In this document: piece after piece, positions 16,209-24,588 of the stretch
Layout: each line of letters opens with the position of its first letter
Numbering within the stretch: position 1 is the first letter of the stretch
Program-made: the position numbers and the translations under genes
Assembly (NCBI GenBank): GCA_051880475.1
Contig: JBJEOA010000060.1
Span: 1-64,000, forward strand
Direction: 5' to 3'
DNA: 64,000 nt
Origin: JAUUSJ01 sp051880475
GTDB taxonomy: Bacteria > Bacillota > Clostridia > Lachnospirales > Lachnospiraceae
The notes under the pieces: model-generated
Told to the model about the DNA's origin: nothing
The model's database searches: none
Seen by the model: only the letters and a program-made list of their open reading frames with translations

Positions 16209-16589
16209 TTAGTTGTTTAAAATACATTCCCCGATTGCGATACAAAGTTCGGCAACATTACTGCTTCCACTTAGCTCAAAGCAAACCATACCGATAGAGT
16301 TAATATATAAATGTAAATGTGCATCAATGTCTAAAACACCGGCTGTCTCCAGCGAAAAAGTTTGAATACGAGAATATGGAATAAAAGAGAAATCTTTTTT
16401 CTTTCCAGTAATGCCTTCCACATTTACTGCTACAATTCTCTTATTAGTGAAAACAAGGTGGTCTCTAATACTTACATAACTGTCAATCACCTCTTCACCA
16501 GACACCATATAAGGTCCAATCAACTTTTCACCCTTTGACAAATCCTCTGCTACCAATTTAAAAAGTTTCTTGTTTTCAAAATCAATCAT
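16209..16589 (-). CDS. PH-domain protein (bacterial PH domain, bPH_1 type)
   Basis: 126 residues. The central stretch LVFTNKRIVAVNVEGITGKKK (split at GITG), then YSRIQTFSLETAG, is the hallmark of short bacterial pleckstrin-homology-like proteins (YvbH/DUF1696 type). They form ring-shaped oligomers of unknown function. It is soluble, with no signal or membrane segment, and the whole protein is essentially this single domain. GAAGGGAG lies 8 nt before the ATG at 16589. Monocistronic on the minus strand, convergent with the GTPase-nuclease gene, and the two share the 16071-16200 interval. Confidence 0.85.
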   Translation of the reverse strand: MIDFENKKLFKLVAEDLSKGEKLIGPYMVSGEEVIDSYVSIRDHLVFTNKRIVAVNVEGITGKKKDFSFIPYSRIQTFSLETAGVLDIDAHLHLYINSIGMVCFELSGSSNVAELCIAIGECILNN

Positions 16590-16768
16590 GCTAACACTCC
16601 CTTCTCAAATAAAAAATCGTAATGATATTTCTATTATATAAGGGAAGATAAACATCGTCAATTATAGGAGTTTAGCTACTATTGTCATTATTAGCCTCAA
16701 TAGGTATTACTACCTAAAGTAACGCTATATCATAGAATGGTTGACAAATCTTCTAGCACATTGTGAAT

Positions 16769-17383
16769 CTAGTCCTCCCAAGGACGAATACGGTATGTCA
16801 CTCCTAAATCATCACAAATTTTTTGACATTGTTTTTCTTCCTCAGCAGTAATTGTAGTAGCAACTGTAGATAATACGACATTTGGCACATATTTTTTAGC
16901 TTCCTTTGCGAATGAGAGCATTGCGTCAAAAGACTGCACACCGAATTTGCTGCGGACGAGCTTATGATATTCCTCGGCGTTTGGAGTATTTAAGCTGATA
17001 GAAATCGTGTCGATAAGTCCCTCAAGCTCAGGTGTGATATCCCTTCCGTTTACGAGATTTCCAAGACCATTTGTGTTAATACGAGTTGGATTTTTAAAGT
17101 TTTCTTTTATATATTTAGCGACCTTTATTAAGACAGGAAAAGCCTCTGTTGGCTCACCAAATCCACAAAATACGATTTCATTATACTGGCTTGTATCAAA
17201 TTTCTTAAATTCTTCGATTACCTCCTCATAGCTAGGCTCATGCTCAAGCCAGAGCACACCAGAATCTTCCATATGATCTCTTGTCTGTCTAAGACAAAAT
17301 GTACAAGAACATGGACATTTATTTGTCAAATTAACATATAAATTATTATGAACTTTATATAAAATTGTTTGCATTCTTTTCAT
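16769..17383 (-). CDS. Radical SAM protein, TatD-associated type
   Basis: 204 residues. The [4Fe-4S]/SAM motif C-x3-C-x2-C lies in NKCPCSCTFCLRQ (Cys at about 19, 23 and 26). GFGEP (SAM-binding GGE-like motif) is at about 73-77. RINTNGLGNL and DTISISLNTPN follow, as in radical SAM proteins that I know as the TatD-linked family, which usually lie beside a TatD DNase. No tatD is present in this window. The reaction is unknown. AAAGGA precedes ATG 17383. Upstream of it lies the second giant hairpin element, so its promoter must be near or within 17384-17460. Confidence 0.85.
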   Translation of the reverse strand: MKRMQTILYKVHNNLYVNLTNKCPCSCTFCLRQTRDHMEDSGVLWLEHEPSYEEVIEEFKKFDTSQYNEIVFCGFGEPTEAFPVLIKVAKYIKENFKNPTRINTNGLGNLVNGRDITPELEGLIDTISISLNTPNAEEYHKLVRSKFGVQSFDAMLSFAKEAKKYVPNVVLSTVATTITAEEEKQCQKICDDLGVTYRIRPWED

Positions 17384-17458
17384 TTTTATTTTTCCTTTCT
17401 ATTTTTCCTTAAAATCATTCAACTGTTGTTCTGGAAAATTGTGGTGTACAGCCGTCTG

Positions 17459-17627
17459 GGATAGCTAAGCTTAGAAAAAACGATAGCGAGGCTTTTGAAA
17501 CCTTTCACTAGGCTAGCTTTGTTGCGGATGCACTGTTTGAGCGAAGCGAGTTTGCATAGAGCAACAAAAAATCGGCGCCTGGTGAAAGGTCAAAAACGCA
17601 GCGTGTTTTTTCTAAGCTTAGCTATCC
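17459..17627. repeat. Giant hairpin element with GCGAAGC apex (copy 2)
   Basis: A 169-bp palindromic element bounded by a perfect 23-bp inverted repeat (17459-17481 and 17605-17627, core TAGCTAAGCTTAG). Inside, CCTTTCACTAGGC pairs with GCCTGGTGAAAGG, and GTTGC/GCAAC plus TGCA/TGCA lead to the loop CTGTTTGAGCGAAGCGAGTT. The loop is the reverse complement of that in the element at 12804, while the stem below it differs by paired changes (GCTGC/GCAGC there, GTTGC/GCAAC here). It lies between two minus-strand genes. No T-run. Confidence 0.85.
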
Positions 17628-17829
17628 AAAAGGCGGCGTCCCGTTGGAAGAACTTCTAAACTTAGCTATCCAAAAGGCGGCATCCCATTGGAAGAACTTC
17701 TAAGCTTAGCTATCCAAAAGGCGGCGTCCCATTGGAAGAACTTCTAAACTTAGTTATCCAAAAGGCGGCGTCCCGTTGGAAGAACTTCTAAGCTTAGCTA
17801 TCCAAAAAGCGGCGTCTCGTTGCAAAAAA
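17616..17829. repeat. 44-bp tandem repeat array, five copies
   Basis: Units start at 17616, 17660, 17704, 17748 and 17792 (the last one partial). Each reads RCTTAGYTATCCAAAA, GGCGGCRTCCC, RTTGGAAGAACTTCTAA with few differences. The first unit overlaps the right arm of the giant hairpin, so the array appears to have grown by duplication of that arm plus its flank. No CRISPR features: there are no variable spacers, as the whole unit repeats. Confidence 0.92.
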
Positions 17830-17841
17830 CAAAACACCTCA

Positions 17842-18675
17842 TCAATGCAATTTCCCTAGAACTTCCTCAAAGCATACTCCGTCTGTCAGTGGAATGTCAA
17901 GTTCAATCGATTTCAAAATACATTTTTTCACGAAATTAGAAGCTTTTTTTACAGATTGATCAAATGGTACACCGTTTACCGCATCGGCAGCGATAATAGA
18001 AGAAAAAATATCACCCGTCCCAGAGCGTTGCGTTCCAATTTTATGTGTGCGAAGAACTTTTTCTTCCTTACCTTCCTCATAGCAATAGTTAGCGATAAAG
18101 CTTCGCTGTAAAATACCAGTAACTACAATCTTTTTTGGACCTTGTTTCGCCAAGCTTTCTGCCATATCCCGAATATCAGCAATTTTCCACTTATCCTTAT
18201 ACGGTGTGTCGGTCAATATACAAAGCTCCGTCAAATTTGGAGTGATAATATCTGCGTATTTGACAAGTTGCTTCATCTCCTGACACATTTCTTCTGTATA
18301 AGTAGAGTAAGGCTTTCCGTAATCTCCCATGACAGGGTCCACAATAATCAATGTCTCCTCTGTCTTAAACTCCTTAAAAAATGTTTCCACAATTTTAATC
18401 TGTTCTTTAGAGCCTAAAAATCCTGTGCAAATTCCATGAAAACGTAACTCTAATTTTTTCCATTCCTCCATATAAGGAGTCATTTTATCTGTATAGTCGT
18501 CAAAAAAGAAGCTGTCAAATCCAGTGTGATTCGATAAAATCGAAGTTGGAATAGGACAGCATTGAACCTTTAAGACAGAAATAATCGGAAGTGCCACTGC
18601 CAAAGAGCAACGACCAAATCCAGTAAAATCATTGATAACTGCAATTTTTTTTTGATGATTATGTGCTGTTGGCAT
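17842..18675 (-). CDS. Pyridoxal/pyridoxamine kinase (PdxK/PdxY-like)
   Basis: 277 residues, a ribokinase-fold vitamer kinase that phosphorylates pyridoxal, pyridoxine or pyridoxamine for PLP salvage. The start (KIAVINDFTGFGRCSLAVALP) and LSNHTGF match the PdxY group. The ATP-side motif RSGTGDIFSS (about residues 215-224) carries the anion-hole Gly and the catalytic Asp. The length is typical. It starts at ATG 18675 with GAAAGGAT upstream. A pair of 16-bp direct repeats 31 bp apart lies just upstream (18700-18746). Downstream is the 44-bp repeat array. Confidence 0.92.
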   Translation of the reverse strand: MPTAHNHQKKIAVINDFTGFGRCSLAVALPIISVLKVQCCPIPTSILSNHTGFDSFFFDDYTDKMTPYMEEWKKLELRFHGICTGFLGSKEQIKIVETFFKEFKTEETLIIVDPVMGDYGKPYSTYTEEMCQEMKQLVKYADIITPNLTELCILTDTPYKDKWKIADIRDMAESLAKQGPKKIVVTGILQRSFIANYCYEEGKEEKVLRTHKIGTQRSGTGDIFSSIIAADAVNGVPFDQSVKKASNFVKKCILKSIELDIPLTDGVCFEEVLGKLH

Positions 18676-19062
18676 AGTAATAATCCTTTCTATATTATTT
18701 TAATGAAAGTATTCACCTAAAATATTCATCTTAATGAAAATATTCAAAAAATAAAAAATATTTTATATATTTATTATTCCATGCCATCATAAGCGAAAAC
18801 TGCTCTAAATAAAACATCCAGTTTTTGTTGAATTAATGGTGCCAGTTGACCTTACCAATTTCCGTACGATTAAGTTGGAATTCGCAATTCAAATATCCAA
18901 CATTTGGACAAAAAACCCCAACATTATATTATGGAAAATAAATCTTCTTTCGCTATACTAAGACACATAAAAGATAGATTTCGTTTTGCAAAGGCAAAGG
19001 AAGTAAGAAGGAATATTTAGGTTTTAGATTGAAGTATTAGAAAGTTAAGGAGGTTATATACA
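18676..19062. promoter_or_regulatory. Divergent promoter region between pyridoxal kinase and alpha-galactosidase
   Basis: TTAATGAAAGTATTCA (18700-18715) and TTAATGAAAATATTCA (18731-18746) are near-identical repeats exactly 31 bp apart, about three helical turns, with a third partial AAATATTCA between them. They sit just upstream of the minus-strand kinase gene and could be regulator sites. For the plus-strand alpha-galactosidase, TTGGAC (18904-18909), 17 bp and TATTAT (18927-18932) form a fair promoter. The remaining bases show nothing I recognise. Confidence 0.5.
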
Positions 19063-21300
19063 ATGAGCATTTTATTTCACGAGAAAAGCAAGACTTTTCA
19101 TTTAACAAACGGTCAAATTAGTTATATTTTTAAAGTAGTAAAAAGCGGAGAATTAGGTCAGTTATATTTTGGAAAGGCTTTAAGAGATAGAGAAGATTTT
19201 GACACTCTTTTAGAATTTGCCTCAAGGTCTATGACAGTATGTCCATATGATGAGGATATGTCATATTCAAGAGATTATATTAAGCAGGAGTATCCTTGCT
19301 ATGGAACAGGAGATATGCAGTATCCAGCTTTTGAGATAAAACAAGAAAATGGAAGCCATATCACAAACTTTATTTATAAAGAGCATAAAATTTATGCGGG
19401 AAAGCCAAGCTTAGAGGGTCTTCCAGCAACTTATGTAGAGGATGACAGCGAGGCAACTACAATCGAGATAACATTAGAAGATGAAGTAATTAATACAGAA
19501 ATCATTTTGACATATACAATTTATGAAAATCTTCCTGTTATTGCTAGAAATACAAAATTTATCCATAAGGGAGAAGAAAGCATTGTCTTAGACCGCGCAA
19601 TGAGTATGAGTCTTGATTTGCCAGATATGGATTATGAGATGATTGAACTTACAGGAGCTTGGGCTAGAGAGCGCCATATTAAGACGAGAAAATTAGACCA
19701 CGGAGTAACTTCTATCTATAGTTTGAGAGGCTGCAGCAGCCATAATTATAACCCATTCCTCGCATTAAAGAGAGAAAATACAACAGAATTTTCTGGTGAA
19801 GTTATGGGCATGAGCCTTGTATATAGTGGAAACTTTTTGGCACAGGTGGACGTAGATACTTATGATGTGACAAGATGGATGATTGGAATTCACCCAGATG
19901 GATTTTCATGGAAATTAAATCAGGGAGAATCCTTCCAGACACCAGAGGCTGTATTAGTTTACTCTAATGAAGGATTAAATGGTATGAGCCAGACATTCCA
20001 CACATTATATCGCTCTCGCCTTGCAAAAGGAGAGTGGAGAGATAAAGCTCGCCCAATTTTGATTAATAACTGGGAGGGAACATATTTTGATTTTACTGAG
20101 GAAAAAATCTTAGAGATGGCAAGACAGTCAAAGGAACTTGGAATTGAGCTTTTTGTATTAGATGACGGCTGGTTTGGAAAGAGAAATGACGACCTTAGAG
20201 GACTTGGAGACTGGTATCCAAACTTAGAAAAACTTCCAGAGGGAATCACTGGACTTGCAAAAAAAGTAGAAGAGATTGGATTGAAATTTGGTCTTTGGTT
20301 TGAGCCTGAAATGGTAAATGAAGACAGTGACTTATACCGTGCACATCCAGACTACGCCCTAAAAACACCAAATAGAAAAATGTCTTACGGACGTCACCAG
20401 TTTGTACTTGATTTTTCAAGAGAAGAAGTAGTAGATTGCATTTATCATATGATGGAAAAAGTATTAGAAGAAGCTCCAATTTCCTATATAAAATGGGATA
20501 TGAATCGCTGCATGTCAGAGGTATACTCCGCAGCACTTCCGGCAGATGAGCAGGGAAAAGTATTCCATAAATATATATTAGGAGTTTACCGCCTATATGA
20601 TAAATTAACAAAGAAATTCCCATATATTTTATTTGAATCTTGTGCAAGTGGCGGAGCAAGATTTGACCCAGGATTACTTCACTATGCACCACAGTGTTGG
20701 ACTTCTGATAATTCCGATGCAGTAGAGCGTATGAAGATTCAGTATGGTACTTCTCTTGTTTACCCAGTAAGCAGTATGGGAGCTCATGTGTCCGCAGTAC
20801 CAAATCATCAAGTTTTCCGTAATACACCGATTAGCACAAGAGCAAATATGGCATATTTTGGAACATTTGGATATGAGCTTGATGTAACTAAAATGCCACA
20901 GGAAGAAAAAGAGATAGTAAAAGGGCAGATTGCTTTCATGAAAGAGCATAGACAGCTTTTGCAATTTGGAACATTTTATCGCTTAAAGAGTCCATTTGAG
21001 GGAAATGTGATGGCATGGATGGTTGTATCTGAGGATAAAAAAGAGGCAATTGTCGGATATTACCGTGTACTTCAGACGGTCAATGCACCGTTTGAGAGAG
21101 TGAAATTAGACGGACTTGACGCAAATCTCTCTTATCACGTATCTATTCTTGAGAAAGATATATATGGCGATGAGCTTATGTTAGCAGGGCTAAAGACAAC
21201 AGATGAGTTTGATCCAAGCTTTGGCTTTATGGGAATAAATGGAATTGAACTTGGAGATTATCATTCAAAAATTTATTTATTAAAGGCAAATGAAAATTAG
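19063..21300 (+). CDS. Alpha-galactosidase, glycoside hydrolase family 36
   Basis: 745 residues, the usual length for tetrameric bacterial GH36 enzymes that release galactose from raffinose, stachyose and melibiose. There is an N-terminal beta-sandwich (to about 330), then a TIM barrel with FVLDDGWFG. The catalytic nucleophile is Asp479 in IKWDMNR and the acid/base Asp549 in TSDNSDAVER, then a C-terminal beta domain. No signal peptide, so it is cytoplasmic and acts on imported sugars. AAGGAGG precedes ATG 19063. The AraC regulator downstream is the likely controller. No sugar transporter is adjacent. Confidence 0.96.
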   Translation: MSILFHEKSKTFHLTNGQISYIFKVVKSGELGQLYFGKALRDREDFDTLLEFASRSMTVCPYDEDMSYSRDYIKQEYPCYGTGDMQYPAFEIKQENGSHITNFIYKEHKIYAGKPSLEGLPATYVEDDSEATTIEITLEDEVINTEIILTYTIYENLPVIARNTKFIHKGEESIVLDRAMSMSLDLPDMDYEMIELTGAWARERHIKTRKLDHGVTSIYSLRGCSSHNYNPFLALKRENTTEFSGEVMGMSLVYSGNFLAQVDVDTYDVTRWMIGIHPDGFSWKLNQGESFQTPEAVLVYSNEGLNGMSQTFHTLYRSRLAKGEWRDKARPILINNWEGTYFDFTEEKILEMARQSKELGIELFVLDDGWFGKRNDDLRGLGDWYPNLEKLPEGITGLAKKVEEIGLKFGLWFEPEMVNEDSDLYRAHPDYALKTPNRKMSYGRHQFVLDFSREEVVDCIYHMMEKVLEEAPISYIKWDMNRCMSEVYSAALPADEQGKVFHKYILGVYRLYDKLTKKFPYILFESCASGGARFDPGLLHYAPQCWTSDNSDAVERMKIQYGTSLVYPVSSMGAHVSAVPNHQVFRNTPISTRANMAYFGTFGYELDVTKMPQEEKEIVKGQIAFMKEHRQLLQFGTFYRLKSPFEGNVMAWMVVSEDKKEAIVGYYRVLQTVNAPFERVKLDGLDANLSYHVSILEKDIYGDELMLAGLKTTDEFDPSFGFMGINGIELGDYHSKIYLLKANEN

Positions 21301-21410
21301 GAAGTTTGTATTTTAAGCTGACGTGATGGAAAGTTTGATTGCCTTGTGTTTACATGGTTTAGTCTGTTAAATATTAGGTAGATATCGAGTCGGGTGCTTT
21401 CATAAAATAA

Positions 21411-21507
21411 AAGGCTATTGTAAAATGAAATCATATGTATTGACAGTGAGAAAAGTATTTAAAGTCGTATACTTAGAGTTTTCATTTTGCAATAGCTTTT
21501 TTTGTGC
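21411..21507 (+). terminator. Long terminator hairpin after alpha-galactosidase
   Basis: AGGCTATTGTAAAATGAAA (21412-21430) pairs with TTTTCATTTTGCAATAGCTT (21479-21498) around a 48-nt loop and ends in TTTTTTT. The loop contains TTGACA-like sequence (21440), so a promoter inside it is possible. Confidence 0.75.
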
Positions 21508-21575
21508 TATACTAGGTTTAAATGATATGATATTAAATCTAAACCTAGCATCTATTTACGATAGAAGGGAGGAAG

Positions 21576-22439
21576 ATGATGGAGAATTATTCTACAGATG
21601 ATTTTTTTATGTACTCAGAGACAGCCTTTACGAATAATTTGTTTACTGATATTTATCCTTTGTCTTACGGTAAACAGCAATGTGAACCACTTTATTCCTT
21701 TGGTCCAGCGGTGAGAGAGTATTATCTTTTTCATTATTGTGTGAAGGGAAAGGGAGTGTTTTTTTCAAACAACTGTAAATATGAGATTAAGCAGGGGCAG
21801 GGATTTTTAATTTGTCCGGGTGATTTGACTTTTTATCAGGCTGACAGTCAAAATCCGTGGCTCTATATATGGATTGCAGTCGGTGGAAATGCGGTGGAAA
21901 AATATTTAAATTTGATGGAACTTTCAAAGGAGCACCCTGTTTTTACCTATTCTAACCCTAAAGTTTTATTAGATTATATTGATGATATGCTTTTACACCA
22001 TACATTAAGTTATAGCAATGAGATGTATGCGGAGGGGATATTGATGAAGATATTATCTTGTCTGATTGGAGAGGCGAGCGATTCACAAGGAAGGAGCAGA
22101 CAACTTCATGATGTCTATGTCTCAAAGGCAATTTCTTATATTGAGACGCATTATCAAGAAACGATTTCTGTGCAAGATATCGCAGATTATTTATCTCTAA
22201 ATCGAAGCTATCTGACGGAATTATTTTTAAAAACTGTACATTTATCTCCGCAGCAATTTCTCGTAAAATTTCGTATCACAAAGGCGGAGTCATTACTTCT
22301 TACTACAGATTTACCGATTAAGACAATTGCATATTCTTGTGGATATTCAAATGAGTTTTCTTTTTCGAAGGCGTTTAAGAAAGTAATGAATGATAGCCCA
22401 GGACATTTTCGAAAAACGAGACAGGAGGGAAAAATATGA
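21576..22439 (+). CDS. AraC-family transcriptional regulator
   Basis: 287 residues. An N-terminal AraC_binding cupin domain (about 15-165, sugar-sensing; YYLFHYCVKGKG) precedes a C-terminal pair of HTH motifs (about 190-285). The second HTH ends in the AraC signature around AYSCGYSNEFSFSKAFKKV and SPGHFRK. Its place right after the GH36 gene suggests MsmR/RafR-like control of alpha-galactoside use. Two ATGs (21576, 21579) follow GGGAGGAAG; the second has the better spacing. Its TGA overlaps the next start (ATGA), so the lipoprotein gene is translationally coupled. Confidence 0.93.
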   Translation: MMENYSTDDFFMYSETAFTNNLFTDIYPLSYGKQQCEPLYSFGPAVREYYLFHYCVKGKGVFFSNNCKYEIKQGQGFLICPGDLTFYQADSQNPWLYIWIAVGGNAVEKYLNLMELSKEHPVFTYSNPKVLLDYIDDMLLHHTLSYSNEMYAEGILMKILSCLIGEASDSQGRSRQLHDVYVSKAISYIETHYQETISVQDIADYLSLNRSYLTELFLKTVHLSPQQFLVKFRITKAESLLLTTDLPIKTIAYSCGYSNEFSFSKAFKKVMNDSPGHFRKTRQEGKI

Positions 22440-22933
22440 AGAAAATAATAATAGGCTTTTTATTGGCAGGAATTTTATGCTTTAGTGGTTGCAATAACGA
22501 AAAGAAAGATTTAGCAAGTCAAGTAGATGATCTAGAAAACAGAGTTATTCAACTAGAGGAGAGAAAAAAACAAGACGAGGCTGAACAAAAGGCAATCAAG
22601 GCAGCAGAGGAGAAAAAAGCTCGCGAGGAGGCGGCGAAGAAAAAGGCTGAGGAAGAAAAAAAGAATGATTTAGTAGGTCTAATCCCGCTTAAAACAAGGT
22701 TGACAGCGATAGAGAAAAAAATAGAAAAGACGAATAAGAATACAAAAGAATATAGTAAGTTAGAAGATGAAATCTTATCTTTAGAGAAAAAACTTGAAGA
22801 TGCAAAGAAAAAATTAGATGAACTTTCTAAGAAAGCAAAGAGTGAATCTTATAAGGAAAAGATAAGAAAACAAAAAGAAGAATACAAAAAGATGAGAGAA
22901 AGATTAAGTAATATAGAAAAAAATTTATTATAA
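22436..22933 (+). CDS. Coiled-coil lipoprotein of unknown function
   Basis: 165 residues. A lipoprotein signal (MKKIIIGFLLAGILCFSGC, lipid-anchored Cys at 19) is followed by an almost uninterrupted charged coiled coil, about residues 28-165, rich in Lys and Glu. A break near DLVGLIPLKTR (about 78-88) gives two helices. It is anchored to the outside of the membrane and may act as a spacer or binding rod. It overlaps the AraC gene by 4 bp (ATGA), which implies co-expression, but I see no functional link to sugar use. Confidence 0.8.
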   Translation: MKKIIIGFLLAGILCFSGCNNEKKDLASQVDDLENRVIQLEERKKQDEAEQKAIKAAEEKKAREEAAKKKAEEEKKNDLVGLIPLKTRLTAIEKKIEKTNKNTKEYSKLEDEILSLEKKLEDAKKKLDELSKKAKSESYKEKIRKQKEEYKKMRERLSNIEKNLL

Positions 22934-23004
22934 ATTAATACTTTAATAGTTGCATACTTATAATAGAATGGGTATAATGAAGGAAGAAAATAATAGGATT
23001 TAGC

Positions 23005-23047
23005 TTGACAAAGAAAAAGACCTGATATATACTTTGATTGTCAAACT
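23005..23047 (+). promoter_or_regulatory. Consensus promoter of the fatty-acid operon with a FabT-like operator
   Basis: TTGACA (23005-23010), 17 bp and TATACT (23028-23033) form a near-perfect sigma-A promoter. The palindrome ACTTTGATTGTCAAACT (23031-23047) covers the end of the -10 and the start site. It matches the known FabT box of streptococci and enterococci (TTTGATTATCAAA). Repression by a FabT-like MarR protein is therefore expected; its gene is not in this window. Confidence 0.8.
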
Positions 23048-23098
23048 AATCCGAAATAATAAACATTCAATATAATATATATAAAGGAGAATAAAGTT

Positions 23099-23332
23099 AT
23101 GTTAGAAAAAATGAAAGAAATTATTGCAGAGCAGTTAAACGTGGATGAGAGTGAAATCGAATTAGAAACTTCTTTCAAAGATGATTTGGGAGCTGATTCT
23201 TTAGATTTATTTGAGTTAGTTATGTCTCTAGAGGAAGAGTATGATGTTGAGATTCCTTCCGAGGATTTAAGTGAGTTAAATACAGTAGAAGATGTTATTA
23301 ATTATTTAAAAGATAAGGGTATTGAGGCGTAA
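23099..23332 (+). CDS. acpP: Acyl carrier protein
   Basis: 77 residues, acidic, four-helix ACP that carries the growing acyl chain on phosphopantetheine. The attachment Ser34 is in GADSLDLFE. The length and the acidic second helix (LVMSLEEEYDVEIP) are typical. AAAGGAG precedes ATG 23099. First gene of the fab-acc operon, about 55 bp downstream of the FabT-like operator. In many relatives fabT and fabH come before it; here the gene before it is the unrelated coiled-coil lipoprotein. Confidence 0.97.
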   Translation: MLEKMKEIIAEQLNVDESEIELETSFKDDLGADSLDLFELVMSLEEEYDVEIPSEDLSELNTVEDVINYLKDKGIEA

Positions 23333-23335
23333 TAG

Positions 23336-24268
23336 ATGGAGACAAGAGTAAGTAAAATGCTTGGAACTGTATATCCAGTGATACAGGGCGGTATGGCATG
23401 GGTGGCAGAACATCACTTAGCAGCCGCAGTTTCAAATGCTGGCGGATTAGGAATTATTGCTGCTGGTGGCGCACCAACAGAAGTTGTGCGACAAGAAATC
23501 AGAGAGCTAAAGAAATTGACAGATAAACCATTTGGAGTCAATATTATGTTAATGAATCCAAATGCCGAAGAACTTGCGAATATGCTTGTGGAGGAGAATG
23601 TTCCGATTGTGACGACAGGGGCAGGAAGTCCAGAACCATTTATGAAGATGTGGAAGGAAGCAGGCATGAAGGTCATTCCAGTAGTTGCCTCCGTGGCATT
23701 GGCAAAACGTATGGAAAAATACGGCGCAGATGCAGTTGTGGCAGAGGGTTCAGAGGCAGGAGGACATATTGGAGAGTTGACGACAATGGTACTTGTACCT
23801 CAGGTTGTAGATGCAGTAAGCATTCCAGTTATCGCAGCTGGAGGAGTGGCAGACGGTAGAGGAATGGCCGCTGCTATGATGCTTGGAGCTGAGGGTGTAC
23901 AAGTCGGAACAAGATTTGTCGCATCAAAGGAATGTATTTGTCATGAGAATTTCAAGAAGAAGATAACGAGTGCAAAAGATATTGATACTGTAGTGACAGG
24001 AAGATCAACAGGACATCCAATACGTGTACTTCGAAATCAAATGTCGAGAGAGTATCTCAAGATGGAGAAAGAGGGAAAGAGCGCAGAAGAATTAGAGCTT
24101 TTGACACTTGGCTCTCTTAGAAAAGCCGTTGTTGAGGGTGACTTAAAGGGTGGTTCTTTTATGGCAGGACAGTCCGCTGGTCTAGTAAAAGAAGAACAAT
24201 CCTGTAAGGATATTATTGAGGATATTGTAACAAAAGCAGAATCTTTACTTACATCAAAATTATTTTAA
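23336..24268 (+). CDS. fabK: Enoyl-ACP reductase II (FabK), FMN-dependent
   Basis: 310 residues, NAD(P)H:FMN enoyl-ACP reductase that completes each elongation cycle. It has the 2-nitropropane-dioxygenase-type TIM barrel. VIQGGMAWVAEHHLAAAVSNAG (read as two pieces around the HH) opens the barrel, NPNAEELANM and EGSEAGGHIG (catalytic His region, about 140-149) follow, and IPVIAAGGV with GAEGVQVGTRF bind the FMN phosphate. It starts 3 bp after acpP with GAGG upstream. The organism therefore uses FabK rather than FabI, which is known to confer triclosan tolerance. A second, more distant relative closes the operon at 31780. Confidence 0.95.
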   Translation: METRVSKMLGTVYPVIQGGMAWVAEHHLAAAVSNAGGLGIIAAGGAPTEVVRQEIRELKKLTDKPFGVNIMLMNPNAEELANMLVEENVPIVTTGAGSPEPFMKMWKEAGMKVIPVVASVALAKRMEKYGADAVVAEGSEAGGHIGELTTMVLVPQVVDAVSIPVIAAGGVADGRGMAAAMMLGAEGVQVGTRFVASKECICHENFKKKITSAKDIDTVVTGRSTGHPIRVLRNQMSREYLKMEKEGKSAEELELLTLGSLRKAVVEGDLKGGSFMAGQSAGLVKEEQSCKDIIEDIVTKAESLLTSKLF

Positions 24269-24588
24269 GAAAGTAGGCTTATCTCTCATGCGAGAAAAAA
24301 GTGTGGGAGATGAGCTTTCATCTATATTTAAAATGAAAGCTCTTATCAAGTGATGAAACAATCGGACTTTCATTTTAGAGAAAGAAAAAAGAGTATGGAT
24401 AGAAGATGGGTAAAAGTATTTTGAAGTAAAGAGTAATTTTAGTAGACGTTAGATAAAAGATAATAAAAAGATAGATATAATATAATAAAGAGTAGAATGG
24501 AAAAAACATTCTATATATTTTTCAAAAAAAATACTTTGAAACACAAACTATTTGAAAACGAAAATAAAAGTGAGGTATCATAGAAAAG
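24269..24588. other. 320-bp intra-operon gap with two hairpins
   Basis: GCTTATCTC (24278-24286) can pair with GAGATGAGC (24307-24315). AAAATGAAAG (24330-24339) can pair with CTTTCATTTT (24367-24376). The second hairpin includes AATCGGACTTTCATTT, which recurs in a similar hairpin at 57816. Neither has a strong T-run, so partial termination or processing between fabK and fabD is more likely than full stop. The rest is AT-rich without an ORF, and I see no clear second promoter. Confidence 0.45.

Noticed and set aside
17616..17829. CRISPR array
   Set aside because: The full 44-bp unit repeats without unique spacers and there are no cas genes.
20246..20827. Long minus-strand frame of 193 codons
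   Set aside because: It lies wholly inside the alpha-galactosidase gene, has no ribosome binding site and a composition typical of an antisense shadow.
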